A stretch of DNA of 64,000 bases. Origin: Sphingopyxis sp. PET50. GTDB taxonomy: Bacteria > Pseudomonadota > Alphaproteobacteria > Sphingomonadales > Sphingomonadaceae. A model generated the notes under the pieces. The model had not been told where the DNA came from. It ran no database searches and worked only from the letters and a program-made list of their open reading frames with translations. The translations under genes were made by a program, and so were the position numbers. Location: NCBI RefSeq assembly GCF_025244705.1, contig NZ_CP104207.1:3224001-3288000 (forward strand), given 5' to 3'. The stretch's first letter is position 1. Each line of letters begins with the position of its first letter. Positions 26,695 through 35,371 of this stretch are shown piece by piece.

Positions 26695-26748
26695 CCGTCA
26701 GCCTTCGGGGCTGACGCGTACAGGGGCGCAGCGAGGGAGGAAACGGCT

Positions 26749-28943
26749 TTGCGCCGCGAGAGACAGCAGGCAGGAACATCCTCGAACAGCGCCGGAAAAA
26801 GCCGTTCGTCCCGCCGGAAATCGCCCGGCGGGGGCGAGCCGCCGCGCTGGCGCGTCTGGCTGCGGCGGCTGTTTCGCTGGGGCCTCGGCCTCGCGCTCGT
26901 CGGCGCGGTCGCGCTCGCGGTCGCGGTCGGCATCGCGGTGCAGCGTATCCCGAGTTTCGAGGAGCTGAAGAAATCGCCCGCGGGGCAGACGATCCGCGTC
27001 CACGCCGCCGACGGCACGGTGTTCCTGTCGCTCGGCCCCAATTACGGGCGCTGGCTGACGCTCAGGGAAACGCCGCAGGTGATGCAGGACGCGATGGTCG
27101 CGGTCGAGGACCGGCGTTTCCGCTATCACCCCGGCGTCGACCCCGTCGGCATGACGCGCGCCGCGATCGTCGCGGTGCAGAACCGCGGCACCGGCCGCCG
27201 CCTCCAGGGTGCCTCGACGATCACCCAGCAGCTGGCGCGCAACATCTTTCTCTCGAACAGCTACACCTGGTCGCGCAAGCTGCGCGAGATGATCCTGTCG
27301 ATGGCGCTCGAATGGAAATTCTCGAAGGACGAGATCCTCGAGCTTTATTTGAACAAGGTCTATTTCGGCGGCGGCAGCTATGGCATCGACGCCGCGTCGC
27401 GGCGCTTCTTCGGGCATAGCGCGACCGACATGTCGCTGTCGGAGGCGGCGGTGGTCGCGGGGCTGGTCAAGGCGCCGTCGCGCTACTCGCCGACCGCCGA
27501 CGCGCAGGCGGCGCTGGGCCGCGCCGGCGTGGTGCTGAACGTCATGGTCGATGCCGGGGTGATCACCCAGGCGCAGGCCGACGCCGCCAAGCCCGCCGAC
27601 GTCCAGCTCGCGCAGGAAACGGGGCAGAACAGCGCGCGCTATTTCAGCGACTGGGCGCTGCCGCAGCTCGACATGCTGATCGACGAGGGCAGCGAGGCGA
27701 TCGACGTCTATACGACGATCGACCTCAACATGCAGCGCGCGGCGACCGCGGCGATCCAGGCCAATGTGCCCGCCGGGGCGCAGGGGGCGCTGGTGGCGAT
27801 CGACCGTGACGGCGCGGTGCGCGCGATGGTCGGCGGCACCGACTATGTCGCATCGAACTACAACCGCGCGACGCAGGCGACGCGCCAGCCGGGATCGGCG
27901 TGGAAGGTGTTCGTCTATATGGCCGCGCTCGAGGCGGGCTACCGCGTCGACAGCGAGGTGGTCGACGAGCCGATCACGATCCGCGGCTGGTCGCCCCGCA
28001 ACTCGTCGGGGCGCTTCGCCGAGCGCGATGGACCTGCGCAGCGCCTTTGCCTATTCGGTGAACACCGTCGCCGCCAAGCTGGGCGACGAGGTCGGCACCG
28101 CGTCGGTCGCCAACGTGGCGCGGCGCTTCGGCATTTCGACCCCGATCAACACCCAGCCCGCGATGGTGCTGGGCAGTTCGGAGGTGCGGGTGATCGACAT
28201 GACCGCCGCCTTCGCCGCGATCGCGCGCAAGGGGGTGTCGGCGGCGCCCTATGGCATCACCAAGGTGACGACCGCGGACGGGCGCCTGCTGTACCAGCGC
28301 CCGCCCGAACGCGGCACGGTGCTGGTCGACAGTTGGGTCGCGGCGGGGATCACCGACCTGATGCAGACCGCGGTCGCCACCGGCACCGGGCGCGCGGCGC
28401 AGATCGGCCGCCCGGTCGCGGGCAAGACGGGCACGACGTCGAGCAACAAGGACGGCTGGTTCCTGGGCTTTTCGAGCGGGCTGACGACGGGCGTGTGGAT
28501 GGGCCGCGACGACGCGAAGCCGGTCGGCGGGCTGCAGGGCGGCCGCGCACCCGCCAAGGCCTTTGCCGATTTCATGCGCGTCGCGGTGGCGGGGCGCCCG
28601 GTCGAGGCGTTCGACACCGAGGTGAAGCTGCCCGATTGGCAGCTCGAGGAAGAGGATGACGCCTATTTCGGCGAGCCCGGCGAAGAGGGGCTGACCGACG
28701 AAAACGGCATGCCGATCGAACTGCCCTATGACAGCCGCCCGTGCGGCCGATCCCGAGGGCGTGCCGCCGCAGGATGCGCCCGACAACGGCCCGGTACTCG
28801 ACCAGCGCTGGATCGACGAACAGACCGGCCGCTCCGAGCCGCCGCCCAGGGCCCCGCCCCCCGCGAACAAGGCGATGCCGCCCGCGGTGAAGAGTTCGAC
28901 GGTGCGGGTCCCGCCGCAGGGTGGGCCGGGGCAGAATAACTAG
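26749..28943 (+). CDS. mrcA: Penicillin-binding protein 1A (two frameshifts)
   Basis: A 730-residue bifunctional peptidoglycan synthase anchored by one N-terminal membrane helix (FRWGLGLALVGAVALAVAVGIAV). The glycosyltransferase domain has AMVAVEDRRFRYHPGVD and QGASTITQQLARN; the transpeptidase has SAWK (Ser nucleophile), YSVN and GKTGTTSSNKDGWFLGF. Extra bases at 28022 (GCCG[A]GCGC) and 28733 (GAC[A]GCCGCC) break the frame, the first just before the YSVN motif; correcting both gives one chain ending VPPQGGPGQNN. The start is TTG 26749 with GAGGGAGGAAA close upstream. A TA-flanked repeat begins 14 bases after the stop. Confidence 0.92.
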
Positions 28944-28956
28944 ACCCGACATCTAT

Positions 28957-29024
28957 TAGAACGCCGTGCGTAAAATCTGATCTATCTTCCCGTTCGTGAT
29001 GCAAATTTACCGCTCGCAGTTCTA
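28957..29024. repeat. TA-flanked small palindromic element A (68 bp)
   Basis: Begins TAGAACGCCGTGCGTAAAAT and ends with the near complement (ATTTACCGCTCGCAGTTCTA form). Same terminal plan as elements at 29876, 36028 and 63253. The insertion sequence abuts its right-hand TA. Confidence 0.7.
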
Positions 29025-29043
29025 GGTTGTGGTGACGATTTAA

Positions 29044-29816
29044 TCATTTGAGCCACAGCATGATGCTGGCGAGTTTGACGAAGCCGAGGAAGTTGGCGGC
29101 GAGCTTGTCGTATCGGGTGGCGATGCGGCGCCATTGCTTGAGCTTGGCGAAGAAGCCCTCGATTCCCCAGCGCTGCTTGTAGGCGATGCGATCATAGCGG
29201 TGTTGGTATTTGCGGTGGCGGCGCGGCGGGATGACCGGCTCGCCGCCTTGCTGGTAGATGAGGTCGTGCAAGCTGTCGGCGTCGTAAGCGCGGTCGGCCA
29301 AGACCTTGCCGGCGGGGATGCCGCGGATCAGGTCGCAGGCGGGCGCCATGTCGTTCTGCTGGCCGGGACCGAGGATGAAGCGGATCGGCAAGCCCAGGGC
29401 ATCGACTACGGCGTGGACTTTGGTGCCGAACCCGCCTCTGGAGCGGCCGAGAGCCTGGGCTTGAGCGCCCCCCTTTTTACCCGTGCCCCGGCCGCCTGGG
29501 CCTGGGCGCGGATCACGGTCGCATCGATCGCCAGCCACTCGATATCGGGGGCATCCGACACTGCCTCGAAAATGCGATCGATCACACCTTGCTCGACCCA
29601 GCGATAATAGCGGCGCTTGGCAGTCTGATACGGTCCGAACTTCTCGGGCAAGTCACGCCACCGCCCGCCCGAACGCGCCAGCCACAAAAGCGCATTCAGG
29701 AACAGGCGCCCGTCACTGCGCGGGCCGCGCTTGCCCTTGCGCCCACCCGGCACAAACTCCCGCAGCCGCTCCCATTGATCGTCCCGCAGAACCTCGCCTT
29801 CCACACCAGCGTCCAA
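29044..29816 (-). CDS. IS5-family transposase (two-frame, programmed -1 shift)
   Basis: DDE transposase. The first frame (29816 down to about 29470) holds the DUF4096-type N-terminus LRDDQWERLREFVPGG..RSDGRLFLNALLWLARSGGRWRDLPE and the first catalytic Asp in WLAIDATVIRAQ. The second frame holds GRSRGGFGTKVHAVVDALG, the second Asp in VLADRAYDADSL and the Glu in QRWGIEGFFAKLKQWRRIATRYDK. The start is TTG 29816. The frames join at an A5G6 run, see the separate entry. Such joining is normal for the group, so this is not decay. Confidence 0.9.
29468..29478 (-). other. Probable programmed -1 frameshift site
   Basis: On the coding strand the sequence is AAAAAGGGGGG. Reading frame one goes GTA AAA AGG GGG; a slip of one base back leads into GGC GCT CAA of the second frame. 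The geometry (-1) matches the two transposase frames. It differs from the +1 errors elsewhere in the window. Confidence 0.7.
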
Positions 29817-29875
29817 AAGCCAGTGGTGAATCAGAAATGCGGATCGCTGTGAATCCCTAAAATGTCACCACAGCC

Positions 29876-30024
29876 TAGAGCGGCGTGCGTTAAATCTGCA
29901 TCATTACCCAAACCCGTTCGTGCTGAGCTTGTCGAAGCACTGCCCTTCTCTTCGACGCTGATAGAAAGAACGACCCTTCGACAAGCTCAGGGCAAACGGT
30001 TCATATTTAACGCACGCTGCTCTA
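29876..30024. repeat. TA-flanked 149-bp palindromic element B (MITE-like)
   Basis: Ends TAGAGCGGCGTGCGTTAAAT and ATTTAACGCACGCTGCTCTA. Interior hairpin CCCGTTCGTGCTGAGCTTGT against CTTCGACAAGCTCAGGGC. Element C at 63253-63401 is its reverse complement with about three mismatches. It directly follows the right TA of the insertion sequence. Confidence 0.85.
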
Positions 30025-30030
30025 AATGCC

Positions 30031-30206
30031 GTCATTCCCGCGAAGCCGGAATCCAGCTTCTTGCCTCGTCCTACGGCGAGCACAAACGGCTGAATCCAAG
30101 ACCCTTCGTGTTCTTTGCGCCTTTGCGCGATTCAAATTTATCTCACGCAAAGACGCAAAGAACGCGAAGAAGGAAAAAGCTGGATTCCCGCCTTCGCGGG
30201 AATGAC
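30031..30206. repeat. Hairpin element with a second octamer-arm hairpin nested inside
   Basis: Outer arms GTCATTCCCGCGAAGCCGGA / TTCCCGCCTTCGCGGGAATGAC (with AATCCAGC / GCTGGATT continuing inward). Nested inside at 30104-30169 are arms CTTCGTGTTCTTTGCGCC and CGCAAAGACGCAAAGAACGC. With element B it accounts for the whole 340-base gap before the metallopeptidase; no coding sequence seen. Confidence 0.75.
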
Positions 30207-30219
30207 GAGATGAGGCTCG

Positions 30220-30915
30220 CTAACCGAAGCGGTACCGGTGCAGCCCGCGCCCCTCGCGGCGCAGCCACGCCCTCGCGGCGGCGACATCGCCGTCGTGCAG
30301 CTCATCGACGAGCGCATGAAAGGCGCGGCCATGGTCCATGTGCCTGAGGTGCGCGACCTCGTGCGCGACCGTCGCGCGGCGGACATGGTCGGGCGCCATC
30401 ACCAGCCGCCAGCTGTAGCGCAGGTCGCCGGTGGCGGTGCAACTGCCCCAGCGGCTGCGCGGGTCGCCGACCCCGACGCGCCCGGCCTTCAGGCCCGCGC
30501 GCGCCGCGATGTCGCGGCTTTCCGCGGTCACCAGATCGAGCGCCTGCGCCTTCAGCCAGCGTTCGACGCGGCGGCCGACGCCGTCGGCAGGGCCGCCGAG
30601 GTGCATGGTGTCGCCGTCGAGGCGGACCGCGCGCGGCAGCGCGGGGTTCCATTCGATGCGCCGGTCGATCCCGAACAGCGGCACCAGCGCGCCGGGTCCG
30701 ATCTCGACCGGCACCACCGCCTTGCCGACCTGCTCGGTCAGCCAGTCCTGCTGCTCGCTGGCCCAGCGCAATGCCTTGGCCGCGCTGCCCCGCTGCGGCA
30801 GGGTGAGGCGAAGCTCGGCGCGCGCGGCGTCGAAGACGAGGCGATAGCGGCGCGAGCGCGCGTGATGGACGAGGCGCACCGGCCAGGCTTCGCCATCGAC
30901 CAGAATCCGCGGCAT
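30220..30915 (-). CDS. YgjP/M48-like metallopeptidase (DUF45)
   Basis: A 231-residue protein with the zinc motif HEVAHLRHMDHGRAFHALVDEL (HExxH plus downstream His) and the family block GVGDPRSRWGSCTATGDLRYSWRLVMAP. The N-terminal part VRLVHHARSRRYRLVFDAARAELRLTLPQRGS is the usual beta domain. Function poorly known. ATG 30915 was chosen; the minus-strand neighbour ycgN ends 25 bases upstream, so SCO, ycgN and this gene probably form one operon. Confidence 0.9.
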   Translation of the reverse strand: MPRILVDGEAWPVRLVHHARSRRYRLVFDAARAELRLTLPQRGSAAKALRWASEQQDWLTEQVGKAVVPVEIGPGALVPLFGIDRRIEWNPALPRAVRLDGDTMHLGGPADGVGRRVERWLKAQALDLVTAESRDIAARAGLKAGRVGVGDPRSRWGSCTATGDLRYSWRLVMAPDHVRRATVAHEVAHLRHMDHGRAFHALVDELHDGDVAAARAWLRREGRGLHRYRFG

Positions 30916-30940
30916 GTCGCTCGCCAAAGGCGCCGCGCGA

Positions 30941-31387
30941 TCAAACAATGCGTTCGACAAGATGGTTTTCCAGCGGCCCGGCGACATCCTCGCTGACCGT
31001 CCAGCCGACGATCGACTGACCGGCGCGGTGGACGGCATCGCGGTCGCCCGAGATCAGATAATGCCATTCGGGCAGCGGCCGGTCCTCGGCGCGCAGGCGA
31101 TAGGCACAGCTCTGCGGCAGCCATTCGATATCGGCGACCTTGGCTTTCGTCAGCGTCAGGCAGTCGGGAACGTGACGGCGGCGGTGCTTGTAATCGCCGC
31201 AGCGCGCGGTCGCGAGGTCGAGCAGGCGGCACGCGACATTGGTCGGATAGATGCGGCCCGTATCCTCGTCCTCGATCTTGTGCAGGCAGCATTTGCCGCA
31301 GCCGTCGCACAGCGCCTCCCACTCGCCGGCGTCGAGGGTGGCGAGCGGGGCTTCCCAGAAAGGACTGACGGCGCTCACTTCACCCAT
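30941..31387 (-). CDS. ycgN: YcgN family cysteine-cluster protein (UPF0260)
   Basis: A 148-residue cytosolic protein. The family signature is LCDGCGKCCLHKIEDEDTGRIYPTNVACRLLD with further Cys in RCGDYKHRR, PDCLTL and QSCAYRL, giving a probable zinc or iron-sulfur site. WHYLISGD and GWTVSEDVAGPLENHLVE also match. Function is unknown. Its start overlaps the end of the SCO gene by 13 bases. Confidence 0.92.
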   Translation of the reverse strand: MGEVSAVSPFWEAPLATLDAGEWEALCDGCGKCCLHKIEDEDTGRIYPTNVACRLLDLATARCGDYKHRRRHVPDCLTLTKAKVADIEWLPQSCAYRLRAEDRPLPEWHYLISGDRDAVHRAGQSIVGWTVSEDVAGPLENHLVERIV

Positions 31388-32028
31388 TTCGCAAGGTCGG
31401 CGGCGACCTTGCCGGGCGCGCCCTCGTCGGGATCGGTCGTGGGATCGTCGAGCGGCAGCGGCGCGATCGGCTCACCCTTCGGCCCCATCAGAAAGGCGAT
31501 CTGGGTGTGGCCGACCAGATAGCGGTCGGGCGCCGACCCTTCGACCTTGCGGAAACTGACGGCATAGCTGCGCGCGACCTCGGTGATCCGGTCGAGCGGG
31601 CCGGTCAGGCCGATCAGGCGCGGATGATAGCGCGACACAAAGGGCTTGAGCGCCGCCGGCGTGTCGCGTTCGGGATCGACGGTGATGAAGATCGGCACCA
31701 CTTTGGCGCCGCGCGCGGGGTCGGCCTTTTCGAACGCGGCGAGGCCGCGCATCAGTTTCTGGACATCGACCGGGCAGATGTCGGGGCAGAAGCTGTAGCC
31801 GAAATAGACGATCCGGTATCGGCCGGCGAAGTCGGTGTCCTTGACCGTTTTGCCGTCCTGGTCGGTGAGGGCGAAGGGGCCGCCGATGCGGGCGCCCTTC
31901 AGCGGCGGTTCGGCGGCGGCTGGCGCCGGTTGGTCCGCGGGCGCGCCGCAGCCGGCCAGCGCCGCGGCACCGAGCAGGAGGAGGCTTGCGCGGGCAAGCT
32001 TTTGTCCGGTATTTGCGATATTCATCAT
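31375..32028 (-). CDS. SCO family copper chaperone/thioredoxin-like protein
   Basis: A 217-residue lipoprotein (lipobox LAGCG) facing the periplasm. The copper site is FGYSFCPDICPVDV (CxxxC) plus the distant His in YLVGHTQIAFLMGP. SCO proteins deliver copper to the CuA centre of cytochrome oxidase. Family motifs FALTDQDGKTV and FITVDPERDTP are clear. First gene of the SCO-ycgN-metallopeptidase run. Confidence 0.93.
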   Translation of the reverse strand: MMNIANTGQKLARASLLLLGAAALAGCGAPADQPAPAAAEPPLKGARIGGPFALTDQDGKTVKDTDFAGRYRIVYFGYSFCPDICPVDVQKLMRGLAAFEKADPARGAKVVPIFITVDPERDTPAALKPFVSRYHPRLIGLTGPLDRITEVARSYAVSFRKVEGSAPDRYLVGHTQIAFLMGPKGEPIAPLPLDDPTTDPDEGAPGKVAADLAKWVK

Positions 32029-32109
32029 CGGGCCAGCCTTGCTGGGCTAGGCGCCGAAAATCAACCTTTGTCGTCGCCGCGCCGCACGGCGGCCATATCC
32101 GCAGGGTCC

Positions 32110-32736
32110 ATGACAATGTTTCGTCGCGCCGCTTTCCGTCTCGCCTCGCTGTCGCTGGCGACCGCCGTCGTCGCGCTGGCCGCCGTGCCCGCCGCCCACG
32201 CGCAGTTCCGCGGCGGCTATGCCTTTCTGCAGGCGGTCGAGAGCCGCGACGGCACCAAGGCGACCGACGCGCTGAAGGACGACGCGACGCTGATCAACAC
32301 GCGCCATCCCGACACCGGCGAAACCGCGCTGATCATCGTCACCAAGCGCCGCGATGCCGTGTGGGTGCGCTTCATGCTCGACAAGGGCGCCGACCCGTCG
32401 ATCGGCGACAGGCAGGGCACCACGCCGCTGATGCACGCCGCCCTCTTGAACTTCGCCGACGCCGCCGACGAATTGCTGAAGAAAAAGGCGCCGGTCGACC
32501 AGGCGAACCGGCGCGGCGAAACCGCGCTGATCCTGGCGGTGCAGGCGAAGAACAGCGCGATGGTGCGGCTGCTGGTGCGCAATGGCGCCAATCCCGACAA
32601 GGCCGACCATGTCGCGGGCATGTCGGCGCGCGACTATGCGACGCGCGACGACCGCAGCGGGCAGCTGCTGGCGCTGCTCGACGCCAAACCCGACACGCCG
32701 CTCCGCGACAGCAGCGCCGTTTTCGGACCGAAATGA
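32110..32736 (+). CDS. Secreted ankyrin-repeat protein
   Basis: A 208-residue protein with a signal peptide (FRLASLSLATAVVALAAVPAAHAQ) and about four ankyrin repeats: TGETALIIVTKRRDAVWVRFMLDKGADP, QGTTPLMHAALLNFADAADELLKKKAPVD, RGETALILAVQAKNSAMVRLLVRNGANPDKAD, then a degenerate cap. Probably a periplasmic interaction protein. ATG 32110 is preferred to 32116. It is divergent from the SCO gene. Confidence 0.88.
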   Translation: MTMFRRAAFRLASLSLATAVVALAAVPAAHAQFRGGYAFLQAVESRDGTKATDALKDDATLINTRHPDTGETALIIVTKRRDAVWVRFMLDKGADPSIGDRQGTTPLMHAALLNFADAADELLKKKAPVDQANRRGETALILAVQAKNSAMVRLLVRNGANPDKADHVAGMSARDYATRDDRSGQLLALLDAKPDTPLRDSSAVFGPK

Positions 32737-32772
32737 CCGAATATCGGCATGGAATGTGATATTGATATTGAC

Positions 32773-32792
32773 AATCACATCATGATGTGATT
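32773..32792. promoter_or_regulatory. Perfect 20-bp palindrome before ribBA (candidate operator)
   Basis: AATCACATCATGATGTGATT is fully self-complementary and ends 9 bases before the ribBA ATG at 32802. A further half-site AATGTGAT lies at 32754-32761, giving three ATGTGAT-type half-sites in 40 bases. No other Shine-Dalgarno sequence is visible, so the site could cover the ribosome site. The gene product itself begins with a helix-turn-helix, making self-regulation a natural hypothesis. Confidence 0.55.
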
Positions 32793-32801
32793 TTTGGACG
32801 C

Positions 32802-34076
32802 ATGTCCACGCAACTCATCGAGCGCATCCGCGCCATCGTCGATGACGGCGCCATGTCCCGCTCGGGGCTCGCGCGCGCCGCCGGTCTCCACGCCAACAGC
32901 CTGCGCGACCTCGAATCGCCGGGCTGGAACCCCACCGCCGACACGCTGCGCAAGCTCGAGAACTGGCTCGCGCACGGCAGCGACCTGTCGCCGATGGCGA
33001 CCCCCGAGGAGATCATCGCCGAGGCGCGCAACGGCCGCATGTTCATCCTCGTCGACGACGAGGACCGCGAGAATGAGGGCGACCTCGTCATCCCGGCGCA
33101 GATGGCGACCCCCGATGCGGTCAATTTCATGGCGACCCACGGCCGCGGGCTGATCTGCCTGACGCTGACCAAGGCGCGGGTCGAGCAACTGGGGCTCGAA
33201 CTGATGAGCCGCCAGAACGGGACGCGGCACGAAACCGCCTTCACCACCTCGATCGAGGCGCGCGAGGGGGTCACCACCGGCATCTCCGCCGCCGACCGCG
33301 CGCGCACCGTGTCGGTCGCGATCGACGCGTCGAAGGGCCGCGACGACATCGTCACCCCCGGCCATGTCTTTCCGCTGATCGCGCGCGACGGCGGCGTGCT
33401 GGTGCGCGCCGGCCATACCGAGGCGTCGGTCGACATCGCCCGGCTCGCCGGGCTCAACCCGTCGGGGGTGATCTGCGAGATCATGAACGACGACGGGTCG
33501 ATGGCCCGACTCGACGACCTGATCCCCTTCGCGCGGCGCCACGGGCTCAAGATCGGCACGATCGCCGACCTGATCGCCTATCGCCACCGCAACGACCGGC
33601 TGGTCGAATGCGTGTCCGACGAGCCGTTCGAATCGGATTATGGCGGCGACTGGCGGCTCAAATCCTATCGCAACAGGATCGACGGCAGCGTCAATCTGGT
33701 GCTGCAGAAGGGCGCGATCGATCCCGGCGGCGTCACGCTGGTGCGCATGCACCCCGTGTCGATCTTCGACGACATCATGGGCTAGCCGGGGCCGAAGAAG
33801 CGCCGCCTGCAGCGGTCGATGGACGCGATCGGCGAGGCGGGTGCAGGCGTCATCGTCATGCTGATGCGGCCGCTGCCGGGATCGGCGGCGGCCGAGGAAA
33901 TCCCGCCGCCGTCGGGGGGCATGGACCTGCGCACCTATGGCATCGGTGCGCAGATTCTCGCCGACCTCGGCGTCCACGCGATGGAATTGCTGACGCCGTC
34001 GCACAACAATCTCGTCGGGCTGGAGGGCTATGGCCTGTCGGTCGTCGGCGAACGCTCGATTCCCGGAGAAGCCTGA
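32802..34076 (+). CDS. ribBA: HTH-fused 3,4-dihydroxy-2-butanone 4-phosphate synthase / RibA-like protein (in-frame stop)
   Basis: Makes the four-carbon riboflavin precursor from ribulose 5-phosphate. Residues 1-65 form an XRE-like helix-turn-helix ([34 protein letters not shown]); residues 70-270 are RibB with [43 protein letters not shown] and AGHTEASVD; the rest is a shortened RibA-like domain ([43 protein letters not shown]) lacking the zinc cysteines. A TAG at 33783-33785 (codon 328) interrupts it in frame; the sequence after it continues the family, so I give the full 424-codon span. Riboflavin genes ribH, ribE and ribD are also in the window. Confidence 0.88.
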
Positions 34077-34083
34077 CCGCGCG

Positions 34084-34935
34084 GTGACCCAGTCGCTCGG
34101 CATCGGCTTTGCGATCGTCGCCGCGCTGACCACCGCCTCCTCTCATGCCCTGCTCAAGGCGGGCGAGGATCAGGCGGCGGTGCGCGCGCTGTGCGGTGCG
34201 ACATGGGCGGCGGTCGCCGCCGTTCCACTGGCGATCTTGGGCCCGCCCGCGCCGGCGATGTTGCCGTGGCTCGCCGGCGCGGTGATCCTGCATAGCGTGT
34301 ATTCGATGCTGTTGACGCGTTCCTACACGCTGAACGACTTTTCGGTCGCCTTTCCGATTGCGAGGGGCACCGCGCCGGTCATCGCGACGGCGGCCGGCGT
34401 GCTGCTGTTCGGCGAGATTCCCGGTTTGGGTGCGATGGCAGGCGTGATCGCGATCAGCGCGGGCATCGTGTCGCTGTCGGCGGGCGGGGGCATCGGCCGC
34501 GCCGGGCTGATCGCCGCGCTGGGGGCGGGCGTCCTGACGGCCGCCTACACAGTCGTCGACGCAGGCGGGATGCGCGTCAGCAATGGCGTCCTGCCCTTTC
34601 TATGCTGGTTCTTCTTCGCGACCGGGCTGGCGCTGATGATCCAGGCCCGGCTGTCCGCGGGACCGGACGCGGGCGCGCGCATGCGGCGCAATCTGCGGCC
34701 GGGCGTGGCGGCGGGCCTTCTCGCCATCGTCAGTTTCGGATCGACCCTCGTCGCCTTGCGCTACGCGCCTGTCGCCACCGTCAGCGCGCTTCGGGAAACC
34801 TGTATCCTTGTCAGCATCCTGATCGCGTGGGCCGGGTTGAAGGAGCGTGTCACGCTCCACAGCCTCACCGCCGCCATTGTGATTGCCACGGGCACTTTGC
34901 TTTTGCTGCTTTCGCATCTTTCCCCGTCCGCCTAA
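34084..34935 (+). CDS. EamA-family (DMT) transporter between ribBA and ribH
   Basis: A 283-residue inner-membrane protein with about ten hydrophobic helices in two EamA repeats (first about 10-135, second about 150-280; [26 protein letters not shown] is the typical second-repeat end). GTG 34084 was selected because it starts the first helix and lies 7 bases after the ribBA stop. Its place inside the riboflavin group, 10 bases before ribH, suggests a flavin-related substrate; RibN riboflavin transporters belong to this superfamily. This is inference from position. Confidence 0.85.
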   Translation: MTQSLGIGFAIVAALTTASSHALLKAGEDQAAVRALCGATWAAVAAVPLAILGPPAPAMLPWLAGAVILHSVYSMLLTRSYTLNDFSVAFPIARGTAPVIATAAGVLLFGEIPGLGAMAGVIAISAGIVSLSAGGGIGRAGLIAALGAGVLTAAYTVVDAGGMRVSNGVLPFLCWFFFATGLALMIQARLSAGPDAGARMRRNLRPGVAAGLLAIVSFGSTLVALRYAPVATVSALRETCILVSILIAWAGLKERVTLHSLTAAIVIATGTLLLLLSHLSPSA

Positions 34936-34945
34936 GGAGACCGCC

Positions 34946-35371
34946 ATGGCCCATATCCTGATCGTCGAAGCCCGTTTCTATTCCCATCTCAACGACATGC
35001 TGCTCGACGGCGCGCGCGGCGCGCTCGACGCGGCGGGGCACAGCCACGACACGGTGACGGTGCCCGGCGCGCTCGAGGTTCCGGCGGCGATCTCGCTCGC
35101 CGCCGACAGCGGACGTTACGACGCGTTTGTCGCGCTCGGCGTGGTGATCCGCGGCGAAACCTATCATTTCGAGGTGGTGTCGAACGAGAGCGCGCGCGGC
35201 ATCATGGCGCTGACGCTCGACGGGCTCGCGATCGGCAACGGCATATTGACCGTCGAAAATGAGGAACAGGCGCTTGCGCGCGCCGACAAGACGCGCAAGG
35301 ATAAGGGCGGCGAGGCGGCGAAGGCCGCAATCGCCATGCTGGCCCTGAAGGAACAATTCGGCATTGGTTGA
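34946..35371 (+). CDS. ribH: 6,7-dimethyl-8-ribityllumazine synthase
   Basis: A 141-residue enzyme that condenses the RibB product with the pyrimidine intermediate; forms pentamers or capsids. Substrate motifs: [36 protein letters not shown] and [26 protein letters not shown] precedes ATG 34946 at ideal spacing. It is in an operon with ribBA and the EamA gene; the next gene overlaps its stop. Confidence 0.96.
   Translation: MAHILIVEARFYSHLNDMLLDGARGALDAAGHSHDTVTVPGALEVPAAISLAADSGRYDAFVALGVVIRGETYHFEVVSNESARGIMALTLDGLAIGNGILTVENEEQALARADKTRKDKGGEAAKAAIAMLALKEQFGIG

Larger units (their letters stand above)
29025..29875 (-). mobile_element. IS5-family (IS427-group-like) insertion sequence, 851 bp
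   Basis: Terminal inverted repeats GGTTGTGGTGACGATTTA and GGCTGTGGTGACATTTTA (the right end read inward) bound the element. A TA dinucleotide flanks both sides (29023-29024, 29876-29877), so the target was CTAG. It contains one transposase in two overlapping frames. Length, ends and TA duplication fit the IS427 group of IS5. It appears complete. Confidence 0.9.

Noticed and set aside
28022-28733. PBP1A as a genuine pseudogene
   Set aside because: Both lesions have the same context as those in essential lptB and ribD; the sequence around them keeps all catalytic motifs, so a consensus error is more likely.
32737-32801. Possible FMN riboswitch before ribBA
   Set aside because: Only 65 bases separate the genes and they are filled by the short palindrome; the conserved multi-helix FMN structure cannot fit.
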